A stretch of 64,000 nucleotides of DNA. Source: Cryptomeria japonica. Taxonomy: Eukaryota; Streptophyta; Pinopsida; Cupressales; Cupressaceae. Where the stretch lies: the NCBI RefSeq assembly GCF_030272615.1, contig NC_081407.1, positions 152,355,048 through 152,419,047 of the forward strand, read 5' to 3'. Within the stretch, counting starts at the first letter, position 1. The number at the start of each line of letters is the position of its first letter. Below the pieces are notes generated by a model. That model saw only the letters and a program-made list of their open reading frames with translations. It made no database searches and had not been told where the DNA came from. The position numbers were made by a program, and so were the translations under genes. Below, piece after piece: positions 11,954-22,157 of this stretch.

Positions 11954-12257
11954 TATTGGCCGTAAAATGGGCTTTGTATTACTTGTTAAGCTACGTTGGT
12001 TAAGTATGTTAGTGTCGTTGAGGGTAGTTGTCCGTTGCACGACGGTTCCCCACGGGTGGTAACCGCAACCCTCAACCGTGTCTTTATATATGCTCTTGTA
12101 CTTGTTGTTGGGGACACGGATGCGAAGAATGATTATTGTACTAGACATTTTGGCATTAATGAAAGCATTGCTCTAAGTTTTTGTTTACTATTCTATTCCA
12201 TGGTTATTAGCTGACTGTTGATATGCAATATTACTAACACACCCCACGGGGTAAACA
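11954..12257 (+). repeat. 5' LTR of the gypsy-type derivative
   Basis: It runs from TATTGGCCG (TGTTGGCCG in the 3' LTR) to GGGGTAAACA. A TTTATATATGC TATA-like stretch lies near 12080. The length equals that of the 3' LTR. Confidence 0.88.
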
Positions 12258-12259
12258 TC

Positions 12260-12272
12260 TGGCACTGTTGCC
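12260..12272 (+). other. Primer-binding site, decayed tRNA-Asp type
   Basis: TGGCACTGTTGCC starts 2 bp after the LTR. It matches the well-known plant tRNA-Asp primer site TGGCGCCGTTGCC except for two changes, both of the kind produced by CpG deamination (CG to CA and CG to TG). Confidence 0.7.
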
Positions 12273-12313
12273 TAGACATACTCAAGAAAGGAAGGAGGGG
12301 ATGGCGTACGGAC

Positions 12314-12688
12314 ATGATGGGCCTAACCGTCAGTGAGATTAACCCAGAGGTCGACGAAGCACAAACGGAACTCTACGACGGAGAGGACACTGCAGCGAGG
12401 GAATTCTCAATCCTGCTTCATGCGGCCATCGAGACCTACGTCCGAAGAGAGGCCACGGAGGCTGAAGTCCCAACAAGTGTCGTGTGGACCGCACTGGAAG
12501 TTAGCCCCGCAGCGAATCGGTTGATCAACCACCTCCCCCGGTTGCTTGCACAGGCATCACTGGCACAACGAATCCGCCTGGAGGAGATTGCCCATGAGGA
12601 GCGACGCCAACAGGTCCTTCGACAGTACGAAGAAAACAATCATCGTTGGGAAGCACAGCGTGATGGTAAGAGGCGAAGGGGAAACTGA
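12314..12688 (+). CDS. Gag-like N-terminal ORF of the gypsy-type derivative
   Basis: The first Met after the primer site is at 12314 (MMGLTVSEINP). The frame is open for 124 codons and ends in a basic RDGKRRRGN tail. It is rich in helical, charged sequence (EEIAHEERRQQVLRQYEENN) as in retrotransposon structural proteins, but no diagnostic domain was recognised. About 260 bp without an obvious frame separate it from the next gag segment. Assignment is by position between primer site and zinc-knuckle region. Confidence 0.5.
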   Translation: MMGLTVSEINPEVDEAQTELYDGEDTAAREFSILLHAAIETYVRREATEAEVPTSVVWTALEVSPAANRLINHLPRLLAQASLAQRIRLEEIAHEERRQQVLRQYEENNHRWEAQRDGKRRRGN

Positions 12689-12948
12689 ACCTTGAACCTC
12701 CGGGAGGAATAAAGCAATATTGTAATATTCTCGGCACAATGTTGACATAAATTGTGGCCGAAAGGGAAAATAATAAAAGTTTTTTTGTTTTGTGTACATG
12801 GTGTGTGCTTGCTATGTACGGAAGTGATTTATGCCCAATATACTAAATAAGGACAAAAATAAAAAGATACAAAGTGACGAATGGGAAGTGGCACAAAGAG
12901 CGTTGAATCTCAGACATCAGATAGAATGAAGGCGTAGGCTAAGGTAGC

Positions 12949-14655
12949 TTGCCGAGGGACGACCGACTGAGGGTTGCTCAAAGGGAACCCAGGAGGTGTC
13001 ATGGAGGTTGCAGAGGCAGAGAGAATTACACTCTCTACACTGTCGTAGGGTTTCCCGAAGGGAACCTAGAAGAAGTCACAGAGGGTGCCGAAGGAGAACT
13101 CTACAGTTCGCCAGAATACCACCGTAGGGTAAGAAGTCGCGAAGAGTTGGTGCAACAAACAAGGCAAAGTCTAAACTTAATCGGCGCTACTAGAGACCTA
13201 CTAAAGAACTTGTCTATTTCGGAGGACAACCAGAGGGAGACAACCAACCGGAGGGAGACGATTGAAGGTGACGGTACGGCCGAAAGTGGTGGGGAAGCAC
13301 AAGGGTACCGTACGGGAGGCAATTTGTTTGGTTCGGTTGGTAGAAAAATGAAAATTGTTTTGCCAACGTCATATGAGGATGCCTATAATAGGGCGATGGA
13401 CTTGGAAAGCGAATATAAAACATCAAAAAAGAAGAAAACTAATAAATCTTCATCAGACGAGGACGATGACTCTTCTGAAGGGAGCAGCAGTAGTGAGGAG
13501 TCAAGTAAAAAGGTGCAAGTGCTACAGAAAGACATGGAGCGAATGAGGAGAGAATTTAAAGCAATGAGAAGCACGGGTTGGACCGAAGGGGATGTATGGT
13601 GCACGGAGTGCAAAGAGGAAGGACATACGAAGGGTACTTGTCCGAAGAAGGCCTTTTGTGAGATTTGCCAAGTGATGGGACACTCCATCCACGAGTGCCC
13701 ATACAACATGAAGACACGGAATGCACAAGTGCTATTCATTGAGCAGGCCACAACATCCGCACCAGTAGGTACGCCCCAGCAGAACAACATAACGGCAAGC
13801 TTTGGAAGGTACCGGGACAATAGACGTGGCGGAAGGAATAATAATAACAATGATCAAAGCTGTATCCAGTATGATGCCAAGGGCCGACCTATGATCCAGT
13901 GTAGGGCCTGTAGTCAGTGGGGGCACTTCGCCTGAGATTGCACGAAGGAGGCTAACCAGCAGTACCTCTGCCGATGGTGTAGACCAGGGGACAATGAGGA
14001 TACAAACTGCCCGAAACTCGGAGTCAATCTTTTGAACATTGAACCCACTCAGGCAGAGGTATTGGCGGTTACGAGGGCGCAGGCAAAGATGGCCGCCTCC
14101 TACCCAGACCCCCGCATAGAAATGGAACGAGTACGGGAAGCAAGGGCGGAGATTACGAAGGAGATGACCGCACAAGAGAGAAATAGCAGGGAGGCCACAA
14201 GAACGTCCCGGACTAAGGGGGAAGAAAACATCCTAAGGCAAATCCTGCAAATGGAGGTACCTGTAAGAGTCCAAGACCTCAAAACCATGTCGCACTTAAA
14301 AACGGCTATCCTAAATGTTGTGCCCGCACAAAGTCACCAGGCGAAGAAGGCTGAAAGCTCTACGGTCGACCCAATGTTGTTAGTTGTTAACAGTGGACGC
14401 CACCCAGCCATGGTAGAGATGGGCATCTTCGGGACCACCCTGATGGACACCATTGTGGATGGAGGGTCAGGAGTAAATGTGCTCCCGGAGGAGACATGGA
14501 AGAAACTGGGGAAGCCCACATTGTGGCCCCCCACGTTTAATCTGTTGGGAGCAGACCAGCATGGGATTAAATCCCTTGGAACACTCATGGCGCAGCAGGT
14601 GATGATCGGCACACAGCCATTCCTGCTGGATTTTGTAGTGATTCCGTTAAAATAG
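12949..14655 (+). pseudogene. Gag zinc knuckles and retropepsin of the gypsy-type derivative
   Basis: One reading frame holds, in order: two tandem direct-repeat segments near the start (around 12970-13110), an acidic Ser-rich stretch (about 13440-13510), two canonical CCHC zinc knuckles (CTECKEEGHTKGTC and CEICQVMGHSIHEC, about 13600-13695), and a third knuckle broken by a TGA at 13933-13935 (CRACSQWGHFA-stop-DC, probably Arg CGA to TGA). A Cys-rich fourth element and then a protease domain with active-site-like DGGSGVNVLPEETW (about 14458-14500) follow. DGGS in place of DTG/DSG is seen in some plant Ty3/gypsy proteases. A TAG at 14653 precedes the second protease motif ILGWGWL. It is Gag-protease by established family knowledge and non-functional here because of the stops. 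Confidence 0.8.
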
Positions 14656-15405
14656 AAAGGGTACGACACCATCCTCGGATGGGGGTGGCTAATTGCCGCC
14701 AAGGCAAAGCATGCCTGGAAGAGAAATACACTCTCGTTAGAGAGCATGGGGAGAAAGTACGTGATAGACCTCCGAATGCAAATGGTGAGCCAGGAGTTAG
14801 CATCCTCCTCGGAGTCGGAGTCGGAGTCGGATGGAGACCGATGGGAGGAAGATGAAGGCCGACGACGAATGGAGCCCAACAACGAAGGGGTAATAGAATT
14901 AGAAGCATGCTCGGGGGATGACAGGGATTCTATGAACGGGCTCTTCCACTGGTAGATGGAGGATTACGAAATGTTCCAGAGCTACAGGCTCGAAGTAGAG
15001 GAACCAGAGCAAGCAACAGAGGAGGTGTACCTGTCGGAATACAGAGAATATTGGAAGGGAGACGCCCGTGTGAGTGACACCACCGCACACCAGTTCCCGA
15101 AGGAAAAACCCATCAAGTATCAAGAGGTAAAATTGAAGGAGACAAATCTTGGTGACGTAGATAATCCCAAGATCATTCGTGTCGGCAACGATTGGAACCC
15201 TGTGTGGAAGGCCGCAGCCTTCAAAATCTTTATTCTTCTTCTTCTTCTTCTTCTTATGTATGGGAAGGAGACCGTGGTCCTTGTAGAATTTATGGTTCCA
15301 GGTCTTCTGATGGCCATTGAAAATAGACTTGCCATCAACGGGTCCAAATTGAAACCCTACCACGAGAAGCGCGCAGGGGACCCGAGAGGCCGGAAGGACA
15401 CTTGA
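14656..15405 (+). pseudogene. Pol scraps: protease end, RT linker, fused integrase pieces
   Basis: The frame continues with GYDTILGWGWL (end of protease), an acidic SESESESD stretch, a TAG at 14953, and then IIRVGNDWNPVWKAAAFKIF, which corresponds to the linker before reverse transcriptase in plant Ty3/gypsy polyproteins. A CTT/TTC microsatellite (15233-15255) follows and joins directly to YGKETVVLVEFMVPGLLMAI, resembling the end of the integrase catalytic region, fused to NGSKLKPYHE, resembling the extreme pol C-terminus. All of RT and RNase H and most of IN are missing, so at least two internal deletions occurred without losing frame. The frame ends at 15405. Confidence 0.65.
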
Positions 15406-15559
15406 GAGGCCACGCAGGCGACTCGAGAGGCACGGGACCAAAGCGGGAGACTCTTCGGCAAGGCAAACCGATAAGAATGAAGGGCGATCCCAGAGGCACG
15501 AAACCCAAGCCAAAGACTCTCTGGACAATTAGATTAGGAAATTTAAAAAAAAAGAAAAA

Positions 15560-16010
15560 AACTTGAAAAAAAAAATCGGTGGCCACGGTGGAACCACTGT
15601 CGGGGGGGCCATCGTATGGTGGAACCACCACGGTGAGACCACTCTTTGGACAATTAGATTAGGAAATTAAAAAAAAATTGGTGGCCAAGGTGGAACCGCC
15701 ATGCGGTGGGACAATTGTCGGGGGGACCCATACGGGGGAACCACTGTGGGGGGCCACCGTGCGGTGGAACCACCGTCGATGGAGGTCACCGGCCTCTGAG
15801 GGCGGAACTCGGTGGGTATTTATCCACCGTATATCCGCTATCGTACAGCCAGAAAACATCCACCGTACGACCTTCCCAGCCACCGTACGGGAGACCAATC
15901 ACCGTACGACACCAAGCCTTCAGGAGTCGTCGTACGACTCGACCACTGTACAGGTTCACTCCATCGTATGACAGATAACCTTTGTACGGGCTCGGGACAT
16001 TACAATCCGT
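15560..16010 (+). repeat. Degenerate GC-rich minisatellite (CACCGTACG / GGTGGAACC units)
   Basis: Short units containing GGTGGAACCACCGT and later CCACCGTACGA recur about every 20-35 bp. A larger direct repeat, GGACAATTAGATTAGGAAATT, occurs at about 15523 and 15647. It is part of the element's 3' interior and shows no protein-like frame that is not explained by the repeat. Confidence 0.6.
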
Positions 16011-16701
16011 AGGCCTGAAGGAGCACAACGACGGTGACGGCGGTTTAAAGAAAAAAAAAACAAAAAACGACGACCAGATTGAAAAATCATTCGATGGAGT
16101 CTGGAGCCAGGACGCTGAAAAAATTAGTGGAGAAGAAGGTTTTTGGCATCTTGAAATATCACAAAATTGATGTGCGCCATGGACTTCCGTGTGGTTCTGA
16201 AGGTTGTAAATTGGTGTTGGCAGTGGGGGCGCTGCCCCTCAACCGCGCTGGGGGCACTGCCCCCAGTTGATTTTTGAGCTACAATACACTTTTGAGTTGG
16301 GCAAAGGGCATCAGAGAAGTCACGGTAAGTGTTGGGGTTGTTTGAGAAAGAAGCCTGAAGCTAAGCATTGGCGGGGAAGCCATAAGCCGTAGAGGGAGAC
16401 AAATTTGGAGGTTGCGAACAAACAGAGTTTGAGGGAAGGCATTGCAAGAATGCGAAGTCGTACGGCACCAGGGAGTTATTCAATTCAGTTATCAGCCTTT
16501 GGGGAGTGTGATGGAGGATTTGAGGCATCTCCTAGCCTTTTTGCCAGAGGGTTGTGGCCACTTCCAGGCATGAATGGTACGCTTTGAGGAAATCGAAGTA
16601 TGTCTCGGCTGGACGTGAGGTTGCCTTGGTGGATGCAGGGAGGGCTCGGGAGGAGCTGACCTTCGACAGTAGTAGCATGAGACTTAGCTCAGTGTACCCA
16701 G

Positions 16702-16884
16702 GAGTTGGATGCCGAGAGGGCAGCACAGGTGGCTATCGAGGACAAATTGGCTAGGGAGACAGTATCATTTGAGTAGCAGTTGGTGGAGGCTGAGACTGAA
16801 AAGCGTGTTTTGCAGACAAGTTTGGTTTAGGCACAGGAGGACTGTGATGTCAAGGAAAAAAAGAACTCCTTGCAGAAGCAATAA
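16702..16884 (+). pseudogene. Decayed 3' coiled-coil ORF of the gypsy-type derivative
   Basis: In one frame the sequence reads a Glu/Leu/Lys-rich helical protein (ELDAERAAQVAIEDKLARE, then QLVEAETEKRVLQ) interrupted by TAG twice and ending in TAA. A related coiled-coil segment occurs just before the polypurine tract of the fragment at 37053-37603. The two share the closing CTTGGTCGTCTGGAAGA-like sequence (GGTCCTTGTCGTCCGGAGA here), so this is a family feature: an extra ORF between pol and the 3' LTR. The remaining 16.0-17.16 kb shows no other gene. Confidence 0.45.
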
Positions 16885-17160
16885 TGGTGAAATCCGCACT
16901 TGAGCATCAGATGGTAGCAAAAAAAAAAAAGAAAAAAAAGGGTTTTCAGGCGAGGATGCAGCAGGTGTATGAGTTCCGAGCTCAACTGGGGTCAACAGTT
17001 CCTGCATCTTCTTCATCTGTGGTGCAACTACCTCCTTCAAGGATGCCCCCTCAGGCCCTTCTTCTTGGTGCTTTTCTTATTGTATACAGTGTACTTCATC
17101 CCCATTTAGTTGTGTTAGTCCCCGATTTTTGGTCCTTGTCGTCCGGAGACGACTTTTCTT

Positions 17161-17169
17161 AGGGGGGGA
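17161..17169 (+). other. Polypurine tract of the gypsy-type derivative
   Basis: AGGGGGGGA lies immediately before TGA and the 3' LTR start at 17173, the place of plus-strand priming. The related fragment has TTGGGGGGGG before its LTR at 37604. Confidence 0.7.
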
Positions 17170-17172
17170 TGA

Positions 17173-17476
17173 TGTTGGCCGTAAAATGGGCTTTGTATTA
17201 CTTGTTAAGCTACGTTGGTTAAGTATGTTAGTGTCGTCGAGGGTAGTTGTCCATTGCACGACGGTTCCCCACGGGTGGTAACTGCAACCCTCGACCGTGT
17301 CTTTATATATGCTCTTGTACTTGTTGTTGGGGACACGGATGCGGAGAATGATTATTGTACTAGACATTTTGGCATTAATGAAAGCATTGCTCTGAGTTTC
17401 TGTTTACTATTCTATTCCATGGTTATTATCTGACTGTCGATATGCAATATTACTAACACACCCCACGGGGTAAACA
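17173..17476 (+). repeat. 3' LTR of the gypsy-type derivative
   Basis: It runs TGTTGGCCG to GGGGTAAACA, the same length as the 5' LTR, and is followed by the target duplication AATGT. Confidence 0.88.
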
Positions 17477-20100
17477 AATGTGCCCATGCGAATGCAATTT
17501 CCTTCACAGCCATCTACGTTTCAGCCTATGTCATCCAATGTAGTGCTATTCATGGTGTGGATGCCAAAAAAGGAAAGGGGAAGGCTAGTGATAGTGGGTA
17601 GCCAGGGTTAGTTTTAGATATGTTCAACGGAAATCCCACCAAATGATTACTAAATTACTACATGGAGAAAGCCGTGTGCAATGAAAATTGCAAGCACAGT
17701 TTGGGGAGAGATTTCTTGCTCTTATAAAAAGAGCGGATAATCCACTCCATCCAATGAGCTCCGCGTTCAAGTCCTGGGCAACCCAGAGTACTAGAATCTA
17801 GTACTTAAAGGTATTTAATTGACTACAGGTTAATTGTTTTTAGCTGTATTGGTGTTTAATTAATTTTTTTATGCCCATGCCATCCCATTTCATGTGGCCT
17901 GTTTGTCTTATTTCAAAAAAATGGTCAAAGATATAGCTAATGGGAGCGACTTCTACATAGGTCAATTAAATTTTATAAGGTGAATTAGATTGGTAGCCAT
18001 GTTGCTCATGTCTAGAAAATAATTGTGAACTGATGGTTTTCTTTTAATGAAGGCGATTTCCTTAGTTTATTTGCCAAGTGAATACTTAGCAGTTAAAATG
18101 CTAATATTTTATTGGGGAGTCGATTGATGATCACAACTTTATAAGGGGAATTATTGGGAGGCATAGGCATCGATTATTTTCATCTTCTATATTGAAAATT
18201 GCTAGAGGCATCGAATGCATCTATTTTTCTTCATAGTTCTGGGACGGAAACCCTAGAAGGTTGGATGTTAGGACGAAATCCCTAAATGTCCAGAGTGCAG
18301 CGCTAAAGACTGGCCATTACAAGGATTTTATTCAGTGGTTGCAGATTACAGAGGAGTTTGGTGTTCAAAGCCATCACCTAGGGAAAATACGACCTTCCCT
18401 ACAGTTGTTTCTCTCTCTGACAGGCCCAGCGCTAATTTGGCACAAATTTATGAGCTGTTGAAAGACCATTATATATCGCAGGTTCTCTTCTGTCAGTCGT
18501 TCATCATTGGGTGCATTGGTTAAAAGGAAACACAGCCTGCAATAACCCTAAGGTCGATACAGGGTTTGACTTAAAGACATCATACGTGTTGCATTTGGAG
18601 GAACTCTGCATAATCCAGATGATTCTTTTGGCAGAGCTGGATGTTGGTATTCTTCTGAGTAAAGAGCCAAACGATGGTACTTGAGCAATCATTCCTGTTC
18701 GTGGGCAGTGAAAGAAGAAATTAGTGAAGATTTAAATGAATGATGCTTGCTACTATCTATTTCTGGGCTTTAAAATATGTATGAGCAGAACTGAGCAATT
18801 TTTGAAAGGTCAGAAAATAATCTCTATAACAGTTCTTTTGGAATTCTCTTTATATTTAGTTTGCAAGTTTATAAACCTTTGTATATGCTATTTCCGAGTA
18901 CTGATAGAATCACCTTCAGATCAAGTTGGTATAAAGGTCAGTTCTTGTAACTCAAATGTTTATTTTCTATTTATCTTTGAAGGAATAATGATATTTCTGA
19001 GTTTTCAAAGGGAATACTTAATTTAGTCAATACATGTTCTCTCTCAAATTCTGAAAAATAAAACATTTACCATTATTCACACAAATCTGAAACCAAATCT
19101 TCCTAAGACAAGTAAAGAAAAAAGGGAAAATTTTTGGGTCAGACTAGATCAGTCTAGAAGGGCTCTTACAATTTCTAGCTGATTCATTAAGGCTCAAGAT
19201 ATGATGATTGGTGGAGTCATGAGTTGAGGGGAAAGAGTTGGGGGTACCTGAAGATTATTGTTGCGGCCATCAACAGATACACTATTGTTTCAGAATACCA
19301 TGCTTAATGGAAGTGTAATGGTTGTACCCATATGTGTGAAAGCTCTATCAGATCTGCCCAGCAGCACTGTCAAGTGTAATTACTCCAGTTTGTGAGGGCT
19401 GTTTGTTCCAGAACAGCTTGTTGACCAAAATAACCAGCTTTATCCATGAAACATGCACTGTAACTGTGAGTACAAGAATATTTTCTGAGTTGTTGATGTA
19501 ATTCCTAGTCTTGCCAATTGTTTGTCAAAATGCTCTTGTATTTCTTTGAATGTTAAGTAAATGTTGATGCTTGTGGAAACTTCTGCTACTACCTTTGGGA
19601 ATTAAAATTCAGTATTAATGCATTGGTCTAATTTAAGTTAGAGGTCTGAAATAAATTCCAGTTTGCTTTATTTTGGCTTCTTTATGCATATGGATGCTCT
19701 ATGATACACAAACCTCATTGGCAAACATCAAAATCAAACTCTAAGCTTAGAAATCAGAACTCATTATCGTTGCATGACAAGTGTTTGATGAAATGTCAAG
19801 ACACTAGAAATCAGAAAATACAGTGGTTTAAAAGCTATATCAGTAGTTGGGATGAATTTGAGTTTCATATTCAGTTAGGGACATTACACTTTATATGTGT
19901 GTTTAATTTTCTATGTACTGGCAATTTGTTTTGAGTTTGGAGTTCCTGTCACTTTGAAGACAGAATTAGTCTGCAGCGTTGGTTGGAAATTGACTTGCAT
20001 CAATTTTTGGAAAGCAACTTATCTATGGAATGCTAGAAACAAAGATAAACAATCAACTAAAATGAAAGAGCTTAAAAAAAAGAGTGTCAAAGCATTAGGA

Positions 20101-20453
20101 ATTTATGAAGAAGACCAGTAACTCTTGTTTCTAGTCCTGACTTGTACGTCCAAAACAAATGCATTGCATTTTCTATGAATTATTTTCTACGTATATTTCA
20201 GGTGCTTGCTATTTTATCTATTATCGTTTCCTGTTGCTTAAGAGGTTGGTCATGAACTGCCATCCTGTTCATATTAGTAATTTATGAAGAAGACCAGTAA
20301 CTCTTGTTTCTAGTCCTGACTCGTACGTCCAAAACAAATGCATTGTGTTTTCTATGAATTATTTTCTATGTATATTTCAGGTGTTTTCTATTTTATCTAT
20401 TATCATTTTCTGTTGCTTGAGAGGTTGGTCATGAACTGCCATCCTGTTCATAT
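20101..20453. repeat. Tandem duplication, 2 x 174 bp
   Basis: 20101-20274 is repeated at 20280-20453 with few differences, separated by 5 bp. Both copies start ATTTATGAAGAAGACC and end CATCCTGTTCATAT. The first overlaps the end of a short open frame (19897-20121); neither looks coding. Confidence 0.85.
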
Positions 20454-20609
20454 GGAAGGTGAATAGTTTGTTTCGTTGGCTTGATGTTTGTAATTGCCTT
20501 GTGTATATAGCCAAAGAAACACAGCAACAATTCAACCTTAAGATAAATATCTTTATATCATTATATGATGGATACTTACAATTGTGTGAAATTTATTTTG
20601 TGATTTAAT

Positions 20610-20671
20610 GAGTAATCTGAGATAATAGATACATGTTAAAATTTAAGTTGCTACATTATCTCAGATTACTC
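20610..20671. repeat. Inverted repeat with 17-bp perfect arms
   Basis: GAGTAATCTGAGATAAT at 20610-20626 pairs with its reverse complement at 20655-20671 across a 28-bp loop. It lies about 110 bp before the NADK exon at 20780, in the intron. Confidence 0.75.
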
Positions 20672-20779
20672 AATAGCTGTCCAAGTTAACTGGCTTCTGT
20701 CTTTTGGGTGTAATTGTTAACTAAATGTATATGCTTTTTATGAGTATAAATGTACTCATTAATTAATGTGATTGCACAG

Positions 20780-20853
20780 ACGAGGAAATTTTGCTCCTAC
20801 ATACAAAGGCTGATCTTGTTATAACACTTGGTGGAGATGGAACGGTTCTATGG
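20780..20853 (+). CDS. NADK1-like: NAD kinase, exon with GGDGT motif
   Basis: This exon encodes DEEILLLHTKADLVITLGGDGTVLW. The acceptor is TTGCACAG/ACGAG at 20779/20780 and the donor TGG/GTATGC at 20853/20854; the first codon is split after one base. GGDGT (20830-20844) is the nucleotide-binding motif that defines NAD kinases, which phosphorylate NAD to NADP using ATP. The sequence is closest to the cytosolic plant NADK1 type as I remember it. It is the first exon visible here; the N-terminal coding part must lie left of the window or in sequence I could not recognise. Confidence 0.9.
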
Positions 20854-21331
20854 GTATGCTTTATTATAAACTTTCCATTGAAAACCTTGAAGTAGCATTG
20901 GGCATCTTAGATTTCTCATGGTCGCTCCTTGTCTCCAAGTAGCTAACAAATTCACAATATTTAATTATAAAATTTGAATCTTAACAGTCATTTTGGATCA
21001 AGAACATATTCGACTTTATTCAATTATAAAATTTGAGTCTTAACAGTCATTTTTTATCAACATCATGTTAGACTGAATTTTCAATGTGCAAACAAGACTA
21101 ATATTGTATGAAGTTTCATGTTTCCCTTTGCTCTTGTATGTAACACGCTTTTGCATTTACTTACAATACTACATATGGGAGCATTTATGTTTTTTTATTG
21201 CAATAAGAAAATGAGATCTATAGCAAGGAATGCATGTAACTCGTAATTTTCAAATATAGAAGCAATTATTATAAATGATGCTTTCAGTATTAAGGTGGTG
21301 AAATCTTTCTTCTTTTGTGCAACATGTGCAG

Positions 21332-21410
21332 GCATCATCACTGTTCAAGGGGCCAGTTCCACCAGTTATTTCATTTTCCTTGGGATCACTTGGGTTCATG
21401 ACACCCTTCC
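21332..21410 (+). CDS. NADK1-like: NAD kinase, exon '[11 protein letters not shown]'
   Basis: 79 bp encode [20 protein letters not shown] then GFMTPF and the first base of the next codon. The acceptor is TGTGCAG/GCATC and the donor TTCC/GTATCT. It follows the GGDGT exon after a 478-bp intron. The residues match the conserved plant NADK segment (A-S-x-F-K-G-P-V-P-P ... [11 protein letters not shown]). The frame joins to the exon at 58503 as C + AG, giving Gln where other plants often have His. Confidence 0.9.
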
Positions 21411-22157
21411 GTATCTTGATTAATATAATTTCCTCATTAATATAATCTATTCTATAAAATAATATTGGATGCTATTTATGAAATTGCATTTTCCATGCAT
21501 CAAGACAATTTGCGCTTGCATCCCTATATTATGTTGAATGTTGTACTTTTGTGTCAGGGATTAGCATTTGAGACTGAGTTTTTCTATTTCTGTAACTTTG
21601 AGAAACCAGAAATGCATTGCTTAACCCATTAGCAATTTACAGGTCTATTTGTGAGATTTACTATTAATGCATTGATTTTCATTGGATTAGATTTCTGTGA
21701 TTACATCTTACATTACATTATCAAATAAATAACTTACAAATAATTATGTCACATAAAATGTCTTATTCAATATAGTTTGGGTAGGATATCATTTCTACAT
21801 CTTGGCAGAATGAATAGATAACCATCTGTATATGGAACCATCTTGATCAAAGGGAAGTGCACTATTTATATTGCCACCTTGAGGGGGCAACCTCCTGGTA
21901 CATTTGCACTCTGAGAGAGTAGCCTCCTATTACAATAACACTTAAACTCTATGCAGCCTAACTTGAATATGCAACTCCTAGTTTTGGGAGGTAATAAGAT
22001 AGTCACATGCTGCCTAGCATCTGTAGGATAAAAGAAAAAGATAATTAAGAGAGAGGAAGTAAAGAAAGATAAATAAGAGGAGAGAAGATAGCAGACAATA
22101 GGAGGCCGTAGGTGGAATATGAATGACATCTCCTTATTCAAAAAAGGCATTATCCAT

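Larger units (their letters stand above)
11954..17476 (+). mobile_element. Ty3/gypsy-type deletion derivative with matched LTRs
   Basis: Two 304-bp LTRs (11954-12257 and 17173-17476) flank gag, protease and pol scraps, and the whole is bounded by the target duplication AATGT (11949-11953 and 17477-17481). A primer site follows the 5' LTR, and a G-rich polypurine tract precedes the 3' LTR. By eye the LTRs differ at 10 of 304 positions, nine of them transitions. Reverse transcriptase, RNase H and most of integrase are absent. The retained protease and pol fragments resemble plant Ty3/gypsy polyproteins. Confidence 0.88.
17482..20779. other. Stretch without recognised gene, probably NADK intron sequence
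   Basis: 3.3 kb of mostly AT-rich DNA between the gypsy derivative and the first visible NADK exon. I searched for earlier NADK exons (the region before DEEILLLHTK) and found none. The first 150 bp may be hAT protein remnant (see 11549). A GTTCAAGTC sequence at 17765-17773 resembles a pol III B box, with no convincing A box. 18240-18720 has short open frames without recognisable similarity. Confidence 0.5.

Noticed and set aside
15233-15255. Poly-Leu (LLLLLLL) segment as a membrane domain
   Set aside because: It is encoded by a CTT/TTC microsatellite at a deletion joint in a dead retroelement.
17700-17830. Possible tRNA-derived SINE (B-box-like GTTCAAGTC at 17765)
   Set aside because: No convincing A box, tRNA-like body or poly(A)/target repeat was found; a B box alone occurs by chance.
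18261-18523. Short overlapping frames near 18.3-18.5 kb as an upstream NADK exon
   Set aside because: Residues do not match any NADK segment expected before DEEILLLHTK and there is no suitable splice-site pair with the right phase.
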